A stretch of 64,000 nt of DNA from Paenibacillus_AB hodogayensis (GCF_039536325.1 NZ_BAAAYO010000011.1:62001-126000); one strand, 5' to 3'; numbered from the stretch's first letter, positions 43,673-53,320 are shown. Program-made: numbers and translations. The notes: a model not told the origin generated them from the letters alone.

Positions 43673-44183
43673 TTGAAGTCACTCCCTAGTAGACGAACTA
43701 ATTATTTCTCACTCCCTCAGATAATTATCTCACTAATTTGTAAAATAATAAATCATCACTCCGCTAAACTGCCCGTTAGCTTAACGTCTGCAGCCAGTCT
43801 ACAACTTTATTTTCATTGAACAGCGGCCTCATCATTCACTCGGTGAAGCAAGACCCGTGCAGTTTTACGTCTATTGGAATCAAGTCGAAACAACCTCAGA
43901 AATGTAGAGGATGCATATGGGGGAAATGGGATGGGACAACTCAGTATTGCCCAAAACAATCTTGCATTAGACAATAATAAAATCAAATCCCTGCCTAGCC
44001 GCTTTGACCTGACAGGGAGTCGTTTCCCAAACGCTTGGGAAAATAGCTTTAAGTGTGGGACTATTCCATTACAGCCCTTTTTTATTTTTGAAAATAGGTA
44101 AACACACACTCAATGCCGTTTATCAAGCCATAAACGATGTGTGGATGAACACATAAATAAATCGCTTTAGGAGGAAAATTATA
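43673..44183. other. AT-rich intergenic stretch without a convincing gene
   Basis: About 510 bp. Short frames on both strands (for example 43813-44109 and 43874-44101) overlap each other antiparallel and lack ribosome sites, so I call neither. The right end carries the promoter and AGGAGG of the His-rich gene. Confidence 0.45.
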
Positions 44184-44399
44184 GTGCCGACTTTCTCTCA
44201 CCCGGCAATGCCGATGTATACTCAAGATCATGCGGCTTATATCCGTCAAATGCATGATTGGCATAACCAAATGGCTCATTATCACGAGCAACATCGACTA
44301 TTTCATTTGGAAAGAGCAAAGCACTTTCACGACATGATGGGCGGCCGCCATGGTAAGGTTATATCTTTTGAAAGACCGAATGATACTGCAGTTAAATGA
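44184..44399 (+). CDS. Small His/Met-rich protein, 71 aa
   Basis: The start is GTG 44184, with AGGAGG 9 nt upstream, which makes translation convincing. The protein has 11 His and several Met in 71 residues, concentrated in MHDWHNQMAHYHEQHRLFH and RAKHFHDMMGGRHG. It has no signal peptide or membrane segment. I do not recognise a named family. The His/Met pattern suggests metal binding, and the metallochaperone-like gene lies 511 bp away; a spore-associated small protein is another possibility. AT-rich like the surrounding island. Confidence 0.7.
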   Translation: MPTFSHPAMPMYTQDHAAYIRQMHDWHNQMAHYHEQHRLFHLERAKHFHDMMGGRHGKVISFERPNDTAVK

Positions 44400-44463
44400 A
44401 TTCCAGTTCATAAATTTCATTTTGCTCCGTAAACTAATTCTGTTAATACTCCTTTTTAAGAAA

Positions 44464-44504
44464 TAAAAAAACGCAGAAAATGGCTTGAGCCATTGTTTCT
44501 GCGT
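44464..44504 (-). terminator. Intrinsic terminator of the DUF4011 helicase gene
   Basis: ACGCAGAAAATGGCT (44471-44485) pairs with AGCCATTGTTTCTGCGT (44488-44504, small bulge). On the minus strand it is followed by TTTTTTTATTTC. It can also stop the rightward His-rich gene. Confidence 0.85.
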
Positions 44505-44709
44505 GCTTCGCAGTACCAGTATCTGGTTCTAAAGTTGATTATATCGAACCTCTTCTTTTTGTAAATATCTGTAACACAATCAACTTCAATCTTTTTGAAT
44601 TCACTTTGTTCTACTTTGTGTTCTTTACTCATTCGTTGCCCACTTACCATAAATAAGCTAAACCACATCCCAGTCATCCGACAACTAAAAGCTCTTTCAT
44701 TACGATTAT

Positions 44710-47700
44710 CTAGACCAAATATCTTAAGCTTTCCAATTTGTCTTTAAGCCGAGTTATTTCAAATTTACGCTTTTTAAACCACTCCTGCGACCATATACGA
44801 TAAATCTTCCACCCAAGTCCTTCTAGCACCTGTTGTCGGAGCCGATCTCTGTCACGGGCTACTTTTGAACTGTGATATGCCTTACCGTCACATTCAATCC
44901 CCAAAATGAACTTATTTTCGTTTAGCGGGTCAACAACAGCTAAATCAATACGATAGCCTGAACATCCAACTTGAGTCATCACTTTATATCCTATACTCGT
45001 GATGACCGAATAAACATCTTCTTCAAAAGGCGAGTCAAATTCTTGCTCTGCAAGTTTCGTCATGCTGACTGGTAGCTTCCCATCCATCGCAGTCTGCATG
45101 TAATCTTTGAGCAGTCTGAGGCCACTGTTTCCACTAATTTTCGTATCAGATAGGTCAGTTGGTTTAAGTGAGCTTAACAACTTCATGTGGTATTTTGCAC
45201 GAGTTACGGCAACATTCAACCTCCGTTCTCCACGAGACTTACTCAGAGGGCCAAAATTATAATGCAGAGATTCATCCGCGGCTTTTGCATAACCAACACT
45301 TAAGAAAATAACATCTCTCTCGTCTCCTTGGACATTCTCCAAACTTTTGACGAAGAACTCCTCATGTGCACCTTCCTGGAAGAACCGTTCGTAAAGCGAA
45401 TTCGAGTTTCTTATGTTCTCAAGTTCCGTTTCAATGGCGGAAGCCTGCGCTTCACTGAATGCGATTACGCCTAACGATTGATCAGAGTGGTCTCTGAAGT
45501 GCTCAAACACGAGCTGCGCAATCTTTTCTGCCTCTTTCTTATTTGTCTTGCTTCCGCCTCGGTCATAAAACCCTTCTTCCACATGTACGAATTCCGTGCC
45601 AAGGTAATGCCCGTTATCCGAACTCGGAAATGTAATCAGATTATTATGGTAGAACGCTTGGTTGGAGAAGGTGATTAGTGATTCATGCTTACTTCGATAA
45701 TGCCAACGCAGGTTAATCGACGGAAGAACATGCGCGCATTCGTCCAGAATACTCTCATACGTGACCTCTTCTTCCTGATCATCCTCATCGAAATCCTCAT
45801 CAATCATACTACTGTGGAAAAAGTTTGTGGGAGGGAGCTGTTTTGTATCTCCCACGATGATTACCTGTTTCCCTCGGGCTATTGCGCCGATCGCATCTTC
45901 GGAAAAGATTTGTGATGCTTCGTCAAATATGACCACATCAAATTGAATCACCGATGCATCTAAAAACTGGCTGACGGAAAGTGGACTCATCAAAAGACAA
46001 GGCTTGATCTCCTTAAATAACGGGGCCGTTAAATTTATGAGCTTTCGAATCGGAAAGTGCCGCTTTTTCTTCCCTATTTCAGCCTGTATAATATGAAGTT
46101 CTCGTCGATACGCCAAGGCATTTATTGCCTGACTTCTGTTCTTTTCTAATTTTTCTTTAATCCGATGCACGTTTAGTTGATTGCTTGTTCGATCCAGCTT
46201 TCTAAATGTCATGACGTCAGTATCCATGATGTCCGCATCAAACTCAAAAAGCAGCGGTTCTTGTTGATAAATATGATCGAGCCAAAGTTTAAAAAATCGC
46301 TTTTGAAAGAGGTCTTTAAACGAATGCTCGCCGTTTTTTTCTTTTTTTATGGCAAGAATGAATTGACTTAACCCCATTGAGGCCGCGTGCTTTTCGATGC
46401 GCTGATGCCTGACCCAGTCCTCCAACAGATCAATAGCACCAAGTCTTACTTCTGTAAATTCTACAAACTCATTTAGTGTAATGTTTGAAAAATCGGCTTT
46501 AAAAATAACCGAAATCGCGAAATACTTATGGAAGTTTTTCTCATGACTAGATAATTGGTCATACTCCCTCTGGGCTTCAACGAGCACCCCTTTCAGTTCG
46601 TTTTTATCCCGATTTCCATCAGCACTGACAAAATCCACAATCTGCTGTGGCATATTAGTAGTAGTGAACAATTCGTGCCATTCATCGGTCCAAGCCAACG
46701 CATCAAAGATCTGTTCCCAGTTCGTTGTGTATCCAGTAAAACGATTACCAAAAACCTCTTTAAGAACTTCAAGTTCGCTATCCAAGTGTTCTTTTAAACC
46801 CTTTACAAGGACTGCTTTTTCACATGCCGCTTTTGATTCTTCAAATGTTAAGTCTCGAATGAAGTAAGGAGCAATTTTAGAGAACCATTCTTGCCAATCA
46901 TACACTTGTTGCTTTAACTTCTTAAGTTGAGTTTTGAAAGAATTTATTGGCCAGTTACGCACTGGACCCTCGAAGCCAGCAAACACCTTTGGGAATGCTT
47001 CCATATAAATGGGCATTTCTTTCTCTATTCTAATAATGCAATTGCGAAGTGATATCTCGTCAATCTGAGATTCCAGTCCACCGCGGAGAATTACATTCTT
47101 GAACTCCTGATTGATTTTAATGTTGTATTCATACAGGCTAGCGAATTCATTTATAAAACTGAGAAACTTATCCCACTCCGTGTCTTTCCCCTTGAACGAA
47201 TCACCTAGAATCCTCAAACTATTATTAAAACCATCTTCAATTATTTGGTTTTGTTGATTCATTTCGTCTAAACTTTTCAAGTCTTCTTTGAGCCCCGATA
47301 CACTGAGGCTCATCGGGTTTTGCAGGTGAGTAGCGAATTCATCAATGAACTTGTAATAGGAATCAACCTTATGCCATTCCACTTGCAAAAGAGCGTTCAA
47401 ATCTTCAATGTTTACGCTCGTGTTGTTCCCACCAAATAAGTGAACTAAGTTCGGGAATGTATTTTGGAACAATTTTATTCCAGACCGTAACTCATTACTG
47501 ATTTGCTTCAGTTGTTTAAAGGAAGAAGATATTTGCTCCACTTTACCAGTGGGACGCAGTAACAAGTGTTTAAGTGAAGTTGTAATGTTTCTGCCTTGAT
47601 GCCACTCAATTATTTCTCTTGTGACAGCAACTGCCTGCTCAATTTGAGACCAATCTGTTTCGGTCTCTTGATAATGCCATCCAAGCGTCGTTCTAAAATC

Positions 47701-50478
47701 ACTTTCCTTTTGGCTAATGGATTTCTTGTTATCCATTACTCTTTTTACATTTCGGATGTACTTGTAGAAAGTTTCAAAGTTGATCTTTTCGCTGGACTTC
47801 AGGTTAGCTCTCAACCACTTTAGGTCTCTTTTGAAGGAACTATTAAAGATCCGCATAAATGATTGATATGTGCGCTCGCATCTTTCGAAAATATCATATA
47901 TTCGCTCGTCATAAACCTCTTCTTCAAATAAATTGACCGCTTTGTTGTATTCACTGAGGTACTTTCCAAAGAGATCTTTGCCTTCCCGAATTCCAGATTG
48001 AATATTATGGTAATTTTCTAGGTTGAACCAACTTTCCTGCGGACGCGGTGACTTCGTAATCAACCCTACAACAAGTTCTAAATTATCAACTGAAGTAAAA
48101 TTGTTGATTGGAGTTCCGAATAACTCTTCGAATTCAACTTTATATGTGTTAAAAAGTTTAATTTTATTAAAAAGATCGCTAAAAGCTAATGTTATTTTTG
48201 ATTTCTGGTCATACAAGAAGTTGTCGACTGGTTCTTGACTTTGTTTGAACGAACCCAATGAGTTTTCCTTAACTTCGAAATCAACCAATACTTTTTCAGC
48301 ATTGATTCCAAGGAAAGTCGCTTTATTCTTCGACAATAACTTTTGACGAATCTCTTCAATCTCATCGTACTTACTCTTTGTTGCCATTGCGTGATCTGTT
48401 ACTTTAGTAAATCTCTCTTTATCGAACCATTCAGCAGAAGGAGTAACAGATTTACTAATCAGCGAAATATACACCAATAAACCATTCAGGTCTTCCAGAT
48501 TATCAAGTTGCAGAAGTCCCAATTGTAAAGCTGTTTCGGCGTAGATTGATATCTTATCAGTGGTTGCATTAAAATCCTCAATGGATCTTATGATTTCACT
48601 TTGGCTCAGGAGGACTTCTGCACGTTTTCCCTCAGGGATGACCGAAACAAGTGTTTCACTTTCAACAAACAAATGATTGTAGACTTGCTCTAGTTTTTCA
48701 TCCTCCAGCACATTCTCTGTTACTTTCTCAAGCAACTCTCTTTTGTAATCCAAGAAGTAAGAGAAACTTTCTTGATAACTCTTTGCGTCAGCAATGATTT
48801 GAGTAATATTCTTTTTATCAAACCACCCTGCTGGGGGCATCGGAGAATGTATTGCCATGTCCAGGATCTCAATGGCCTGTTCTAGTTCTTTCAATGTAGT
48901 AGCTTTAATCCCCACAGTTTCATCAATGGTTGAACCAACTCTTATTGTATTGTTTAAGTCTTCTAAGAGCTCCGTTAAGTAATTTTTGACCCGCGATTTT
49001 AATTCAAGGGAGAAATTCTCATCGTTAAACCCTTCCCACGGATGGAAATCAGCGTTGTAAACCGATGCTCTATATCTTTCTAGATCGGTTAGCAGTCTGT
49101 ATATGGATTCGAGCTCTGTTTCAGGTGCAATGTTAAAATCGACCATTATTTCGGGGATATCTTCCAACATGCCCAATGTACCATGAACTTCAAAAACTGT
49201 TTTTCCGTACGGCTCCCTTGTTAAATGCATCTTCTCAGCGTATGTATTAAGTTTTTCACGAATGACGTTGATCTGGCCATACACGTTATTAGGTATTCTC
49301 TTTTTAGAGGGCTCTATATTAATGACATGACTTAATTCATCCAAAACCTGTCTCTTGTTTGCTTTTTGACTATGCATTTCAAGACAGAAATCCCCGAGCC
49401 CTTCATTTTCCAGACGAGTTTTAACAACATTGAGCGCGGCCATCTTTTCACTAACAAAAAGCACTTTCTTATTGTTGGCCAGGTTTTCGGCAATGATATT
49501 TGAGATGGTTTGGCTTTTACCCGTCCCTGGAGGGCCTTGTAACACAAAGCTCATTTCGTTTTTGGCTGCCAATATGGCCTGCTGTTGGCTAGAGTCAGCA
49601 TCTAGAATATTAAATATTTCTTGGGACGGAACGGCGCAATCCATCGTATTTTCATCTGGAATACGGGTATGATCGAAGGTCCCCTTTCTACTTTCCTTAT
49701 CGGACTCTCCTGCTATTTCCTTTATCAATGGATGGCTTTTAATGAGGTCTTTATACGTTTCCATATCTTTATACATAACCAGTTTGTTGAAGGAAAACAA
49801 AGACAAATAAACGTCCTCTTCGACGCTCCAATCTTCTAGGTTTGAAATAAGATCTCGCACTTCTAACCAAAGTTCAGCGACATTAAGAGCCGACGGATCT
49901 TCATCCAGCTCGGGCAAGTTAATGCCATGCTGCTCACGCAACATATGCGCAAGAAAGGGGTTAATTGCGATCTCGTCTTCAAACTGACTAATTGTAAAAG
50001 GGTCATTTGCACTACTTCTTTTCAAAGTTGCGGGTACCAACAATATTGGCGCTAAAAAGTAATCAGAAGTTGCCGATGTCTGTGTTTCTTTCCATTTTAA
50101 TAAACCGAAGGAAAAATAGGAGATGTTTATTCCCTGTTCATTCATTCGAGTTTTCGCGGCGGTTCTAAGCTTGTTTAAGATTTTTTTTAAATTTTGCGTT
50201 TCTTCCGCGATCCGCTTTTTCTTTTCATGTTCATCAATGGCCATAGATTGAATCTTTGATATTTGAACAGAAAATGTTGTGGAAAGCTTTTCGCAGTTTA
50301 ACTGTTTTTCATCATCAACTAGCAGTTTATACAAATTGGAGGGGTCATCCAGGAACTTAACGCTGTTGGTTCTCTTAGGTTTGAAATTGAGCAGCGTATT
50401 CCTTTTGCTCATATCAATAAGATTCTTTTTCCAATTTGCAATACGACTGTGTAATTTATCATCAAGTTGCTTCACCAT
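44710..50478 (-). CDS. DUF4011-SF1 helicase-nuclease, candidate anti-phage protein (Hhe-like)
   Basis: 1922 aa. The N-terminus (about 8-180, KNLIDMSKRNTLLNFKPKRT) is a DUF4011 domain. An SF1 helicase split by a long insert follows: Walker A LQGPPGTGKSQTISN (315-322), then about 1150 helical residues, then DEAS (1519-1522), VIIVGDTKQLPPTNFF, RWHYRSKHE, NVQGDERDVIFLSVGY (about 1717) and RRLNVAVTRAK (1752-1762). The last 107 residues form a Vsr/MTES_1575-type PD-(D/E)xK nuclease (SPFEEDV, GYRIDLAVV, LGIECDGKAYHSS). Single-gene DUF4011-helicase-Vsr proteins have been reported as phage defence (Hhe). Very AT-rich, with its own terminator; directly downstream of glmS. All motifs are intact. Confidence 0.9.
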   Translation of the reverse strand: MVKQLDDKLHSRIANWKKNLIDMSKRNTLLNFKPKRTNSVKFLDDPSNLYKLLVDDEKQLNCEKLSTTFSVQISKIQSMAIDEHEKKKRIAEETQNLKKILNKLRTAAKTRMNEQGINISYFSFGLLKWKETQTSATSDYFLAPILLVPATLKRSSANDPFTISQFEDEIAINPFLAHMLREQHGINLPELDEDPSALNVAELWLEVRDLISNLEDWSVEEDVYLSLFSFNKLVMYKDMETYKDLIKSHPLIKEIAGESDKESRKGTFDHTRIPDENTMDCAVPSQEIFNILDADSSQQQAILAAKNEMSFVLQGPPGTGKSQTISNIIAENLANNKKVLFVSEKMAALNVVKTRLENEGLGDFCLEMHSQKANKRQVLDELSHVINIEPSKKRIPNNVYGQINVIREKLNTYAEKMHLTREPYGKTVFEVHGTLGMLEDIPEIMVDFNIAPETELESIYRLLTDLERYRASVYNADFHPWEGFNDENFSLELKSRVKNYLTELLEDLNNTIRVGSTIDETVGIKATTLKELEQAIEILDMAIHSPMPPAGWFDKKNITQIIADAKSYQESFSYFLDYKRELLEKVTENVLEDEKLEQVYNHLFVESETLVSVIPEGKRAEVLLSQSEIIRSIEDFNATTDKISIYAETALQLGLLQLDNLEDLNGLLVYISLISKSVTPSAEWFDKERFTKVTDHAMATKSKYDEIEEIRQKLLSKNKATFLGINAEKVLVDFEVKENSLGSFKQSQEPVDNFLYDQKSKITLAFSDLFNKIKLFNTYKVEFEELFGTPINNFTSVDNLELVVGLITKSPRPQESWFNLENYHNIQSGIREGKDLFGKYLSEYNKAVNLFEEEVYDERIYDIFERCERTYQSFMRIFNSSFKRDLKWLRANLKSSEKINFETFYKYIRNVKRVMDNKKSISQKESDFRTTLGWHYQETETDWSQIEQAVAVTREIIEWHQGRNITTSLKHLLLRPTGKVEQISSSFKQLKQISNELRSGIKLFQNTFPNLVHLFGGNNTSVNIEDLNALLQVEWHKVDSYYKFIDEFATHLQNPMSLSVSGLKEDLKSLDEMNQQNQIIEDGFNNSLRILGDSFKGKDTEWDKFLSFINEFASLYEYNIKINQEFKNVILRGGLESQIDEISLRNCIIRIEKEMPIYMEAFPKVFAGFEGPVRNWPINSFKTQLKKLKQQVYDWQEWFSKIAPYFIRDLTFEESKAACEKAVLVKGLKEHLDSELEVLKEVFGNRFTGYTTNWEQIFDALAWTDEWHELFTTTNMPQQIVDFVSADGNRDKNELKGVLVEAQREYDQLSSHEKNFHKYFAISVIFKADFSNITLNEFVEFTEVRLGAIDLLEDWVRHQRIEKHAASMGLSQFILAIKKEKNGEHSFKDLFQKRFFKLWLDHIYQQEPLLFEFDADIMDTDVMTFRKLDRTSNQLNVHRIKEKLEKNRSQAINALAYRRELHIIQAEIGKKKRHFPIRKLINLTAPLFKEIKPCLLMSPLSVSQFLDASVIQFDVVIFDEASQIFSEDAIGAIARGKQVIIVGDTKQLPPTNFFHSSMIDEDFDEDDQEEEVTYESILDECAHVLPSINLRWHYRSKHESLITFSNQAFYHNNLITFPSSDNGHYLGTEFVHVEEGFYDRGGSKTNKKEAEKIAQLVFEHFRDHSDQSLGVIAFSEAQASAIETELENIRNSNSLYERFFQEGAHEEFFVKSLENVQGDERDVIFLSVGYAKAADESLHYNFGPLSKSRGERRLNVAVTRAKYHMKLLSSLKPTDLSDTKISGNSGLRLLKDYMQTAMDGKLPVSMTKLAEQEFDSPFEEDVYSVITSIGYKVMTQVGCSGYRIDLAVVDPLNENKFILGIECDGKAYHSSKVARDRDRLRQQVLEGLGWKIYRIWSQEWFKKRKFEITRLKDKLESLRYLV

Positions 50479-50728
50479 AGCTTCACCTTCGCGCTTGTAA
50501 TTATTTTTCTAACCATCCGACTATCAAATATATAGGAAAATTGTACCACGATGTGACAAAGTTTGATACAGTTATGACTCAACTGTCAATAAAACTTACT
50601 TTTACACAATAGGCTGCCAATAGTCGGTAGCCAATTGTTCCAATTGCGTGCACTTGATACTTCATATTTATCAGTATAATTAATGGGTTACCCATCTCTT
50701 TTCAACTTTGCTCCCTCATACTCTTGAA

Positions 50729-50777
50729 AAAAGCCGAAACAAATTCAGGAGATAATCCTGAATTTGTTTCGGCTTTT
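50729..50777. terminator. 22-bp perfect hairpin upstream of the DUF4011 gene
   Basis: AAAAGCCGAAACAAATTCAG onward (50729-50750) pairs without mismatch to 50756-50777 around loop GATAA. U-runs occur on both strands, strongest on the minus strand. It isolates the helicase gene from glmS read-through. Confidence 0.85.
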
Positions 50778-50781
50778 ATAT

Positions 50782-50850
50782 GAGAGTTACACTTTAGTGT
50801 TCAGTTACAATCTTTATTCAGTTACAAAGTATATTGTTCAGTTACAAACA
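50782..50850 (-). repeat. Array of 11-bp direct repeats, possible transposon-end iterons
   Basis: On the plus strand TTCAGTTACAA occurs exactly at 50800-50810, 50817-50827 and 50837-50847, plus a degenerate copy GAGAGTTACAC at 50782-50792; spacings are 20, 17 and 18 bp. Read on the minus strand the array opens TGTTTGTAACTGAAC at 50850, immediately downstream of glmS. Terminal TGT followed by spaced transposase-binding repeats is the style of Tn7/Mu-type ends. No transposase gene or second end was found, so this is a candidate only. Confidence 0.55.
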
Positions 50851-50880
50851 GTATTTAACGAATTCAGGACTCATTATAAA

Positions 50881-50908
50881 AAAAACGCCCCGATGGTATC
50901 TCATCGGG
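50881..50908 (-). terminator. Intrinsic terminator of glmS
   Basis: On the minus strand CCCGATGAGATACCATCGGG forms a 6-bp stem and is followed by GCGTTTTTTTTATAATG. It lies about 70 bp after the glmS stop. Confidence 0.88.
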
Positions 50909-50977
50909 ACGGGGTTCTGCGGTTCCAGACTTCCTTTACTGGTTCCACACTTTTTTATTACCCAACACCACAACCCC

Positions 50978-52807
50978 TTACTCCACCGTCACCGACTTAG
51001 CCAAGTTCCGCGGCTTGTCGACGTCGTTGCCGCGCGCAAGCGAGGCGTAGTAAGCGAGCAGCTGAAGCGGGACAACCGACAGCGCCGGAGCAAGCAGCGG
51101 GAGGGTCCGCGGGATCTCGAACACCAGATCGACCGACTTGGCGATCTCGTGATTGCCTTCGAAAGCGATAGCGAACACTTGAGCCCCTCTGGCCTTGACT
51201 TCCTTAATATTGCTCACCGTCTTCTCGAGAAGCTGCTCCTGGGTCGCCAGAGCGATCACCGGAATGCCCTCCTCGATCAAAGCGAGCGTTCCGTGCTTCA
51301 ACTCGCCGGCCGCATACGCCTCGGAATGAATATAAGAGATCTCTTTCAGCTTGAGCGAGCCTTCTTGGGCGACCGCATAGTCCGCTCCGCGGCCGATGAA
51401 GAACAGATCGTCATGCGTTGCAATCTGTTCGGCATATTGCTTAATCTCCTCGGCGTGCCCCAACAGCTGCTCCACCTGCTCCGGCAGCTTCTGAAGCGCT
51501 GCGATCGTCTCCTGAATGGCCGCCGCATCCTGCGTACCCAACGTCTGGGCCAGATGCAGGCCGAGCAAATAAAAAGCGATCAGCTGCGATGTATACGCTT
51601 TGGTCGAGGCCACGGCAATCTCCGGTCCCGCCCATGTCGTAATGACGTCATCCGCTTCGCGGGAAACGGAGCTCCCGACTACGTTTGTAATGGCTATGAC
51701 ACGGGCCCCATTGCGTTTCGCTTCTCTCAGCGCCGCTAGCGTATCGGCCGTCTCTCCCGATTGGCTGACGACAATGACAAGCGTATGGGCGGTAATGATC
51801 GGAGAACGGTACCGGTATTCCGAGGCCACATCGGTTTCCACCGGAATGCGCACCAACTGCTCGATGACCGATTTGCCGACCAAGCCAGCGTGGTAAGCCG
51901 TCCCGCAAGCGACAATATGAATGTTATGAATGTCCCAAATCTGCTGTGGAGTCAGCTTTACCTCGCTCAGCACGATGCGCTGTCCGGCTTCGTCGATCCG
52001 GCTGCCCATCGTATCGCGATACGCCTTCGGCTGTTCGTATATTTCCTTCAGCATAAAATGATCGAATCCGGCTTTTTCCGCGGTTGTCAGATCCCAATCG
52101 ACATGAAACGTTTCCCGGGAAATAAAATTCCCTTCGATCGTCCGCAAATCGACACCGTTCCGGGTCAAAACCGCCATTTCGCCATCATTCAGAATGTACA
52201 CGTCGCGCGTATACTCCAGAATGGCCGGAATATCCGAGCCGATGAAGTTCTCCCCGTCTCCGACGCCGATAATTAACGGGCTCGCCAGCCGGACCGCCAC
52301 CAGTTTCTCCGGCTCGTATTCGGTCAGAACGCCAAGCGCGAATGCGCCGCTCATCTTCTTGACCGCCTGCTGCACCGCCGTTACGATATCGCCGTCGTAC
52401 AGGTCGGCAATGAGGTGAGAGATCACCTCCGTATCCGTTTCCGAGACGAATACATGCCCCTTGGCCGTCAATTCTTCCTTCAAAGCCATATAGTTCTCGA
52501 TAATGCCGTTATGCACGACCGAGAATTTCATCGAATTATCCGTATGCGGATGGGAATTGACGTCAGACGGCTTTCCGTGCGTCGCCCAGCGGGTGTGCCC
52601 GATGCCGATCGTACCGTCAAGCGGCTCCTGCTCCAGCCGCGACTCCAGCACGGCCAGACGCCCCTGCGCTTTGCGCACGACCAGGCCGCTTTCCGTAAAG
52701 ACGGCCAAGCCCGCCGAATCGTACCCCCGGTACTCCAGCTTCTTCAAGCCCTCCAACAATATCCGCTGCGAACTCCGTTTTCCCACATATCCCACTATTC
52801 CGCACAT
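50978..52807 (-). CDS. glmS: Glutamine-fructose-6-phosphate aminotransferase (isomerizing)
   Basis: 609 aa. It makes glucosamine-6-phosphate from fructose-6-phosphate and glutamine, the entry step to cell-wall amino sugars. The start is ATG 52807 because the mature enzyme must begin with the nucleophilic Cys (MCGIVGYVGKRSSQ); GGAGG lies 10 nt upstream. Domains: N-terminal glutaminase (GHTRWATHGKPSDVNSHPH, HNGIIENY), then two SIS domains (GTAYHAGLVGKS, VVSQSGETADTLAALR, GRGADYAVAQEGSLKLKEIS), ending DKPRNLAKSVTVE, as in all GlmS. A self-cleaving glmS ribozyme precedes it. Confidence 0.98.
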   Translation of the reverse strand: MCGIVGYVGKRSSQRILLEGLKKLEYRGYDSAGLAVFTESGLVVRKAQGRLAVLESRLEQEPLDGTIGIGHTRWATHGKPSDVNSHPHTDNSMKFSVVHNGIIENYMALKEELTAKGHVFVSETDTEVISHLIADLYDGDIVTAVQQAVKKMSGAFALGVLTEYEPEKLVAVRLASPLIIGVGDGENFIGSDIPAILEYTRDVYILNDGEMAVLTRNGVDLRTIEGNFISRETFHVDWDLTTAEKAGFDHFMLKEIYEQPKAYRDTMGSRIDEAGQRIVLSEVKLTPQQIWDIHNIHIVACGTAYHAGLVGKSVIEQLVRIPVETDVASEYRYRSPIITAHTLVIVVSQSGETADTLAALREAKRNGARVIAITNVVGSSVSREADDVITTWAGPEIAVASTKAYTSQLIAFYLLGLHLAQTLGTQDAAAIQETIAALQKLPEQVEQLLGHAEEIKQYAEQIATHDDLFFIGRGADYAVAQEGSLKLKEISYIHSEAYAAGELKHGTLALIEEGIPVIALATQEQLLEKTVSNIKEVKARGAQVFAIAFEGNHEIAKSVDLVFEIPRTLPLLAPALSVVPLQLLAYYASLARGNDVDKPRNLAKSVTVE

Positions 52808-52979
52808 ATATTCCATACCTCCGTCAATTTTGGATTGAGTATGGACCTGCGCGTTCTTCTTCATGTAAACCCGGAGTTGCGCATGACAAAACAAACGTAC
52901 GTGCGTACGATTTTTTTCGTGCCTATTCCGTTGTCAAAGAACACAGCAAGCCCACAGTCCTATAAAATCCGGCATCTTC

Positions 52980-53178
52980 GATCCGGTTATCGTCGCTTCT
53001 CGCATCGTGCGGTATGATTGGCAGCCCGGTTGCCCGAACCTTTTGCATATCCGCTTTCGGCCTGATGCAAGGCCGAGAGGTCCCCGCCGAATGTTTCGAA
53101 CACCTCTACCTCGTCCACTCGCCTTGTCATGCGGCATGCCCTTTCCGTCCGGCAGCCGCTGCCGAGTGCTGGCGCTTC
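52980..53178 (-). ncRNA. glmS ribozyme
   Basis: The minus strand from about 53178 shows the conserved ribozyme parts: AGCGCCAGCACTCGGC at the cleavage site (predicted cut between A 53176 and G 53175), GGACGAGGTAGAGGTG, ACATTCGGCGGGGACCTCT, TGCATCAGGCCGAAAGCGG, and the closing GAGAAGCGACGATAACCGG. Glucosamine-6-phosphate acts as cofactor, so the mRNA cleaves itself when the product is abundant. About 170 nt of leader separates the ribozyme from glmS, including a CGTACG-rich segment. Confidence 0.97.
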
Positions 53179-53286
53179 TCTTAACGAAACCCCTGCCCAC
53201 CTTTCTGTTTCAGAGTGATAGTACCATCATATTCAAAAATGGAACTTCGTGCAACTTGCAAATTTCCCGATTTTCTGGCCGTAAAC

Positions 53287-53320
53287 GTCAAAAATCCCCC
53301 GGATGCTTATCCGGAGGACC
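53287..53320 (-). terminator. Intrinsic terminator after glmM
   Basis: On the minus strand CCTCCGGATAAGCATCCGGG forms the stem, followed by GGGATTTTTGACG. It separates glmM from the glmS leader. Confidence 0.85.

Noticed and set aside
43813..44109. Overlapping antiparallel short frames near 43.8-44.1 kb
   Set aside because: Two frames on opposite strands cover the same DNA, neither has a ribosome site, and neither resembles a protein family.
50798..50850. CRISPR array suggested by repeats near 50.8 kb
   Set aside because: Repeat units are 11 bp with 6-9 bp spacers, far too short for CRISPR, and no cas gene is present.
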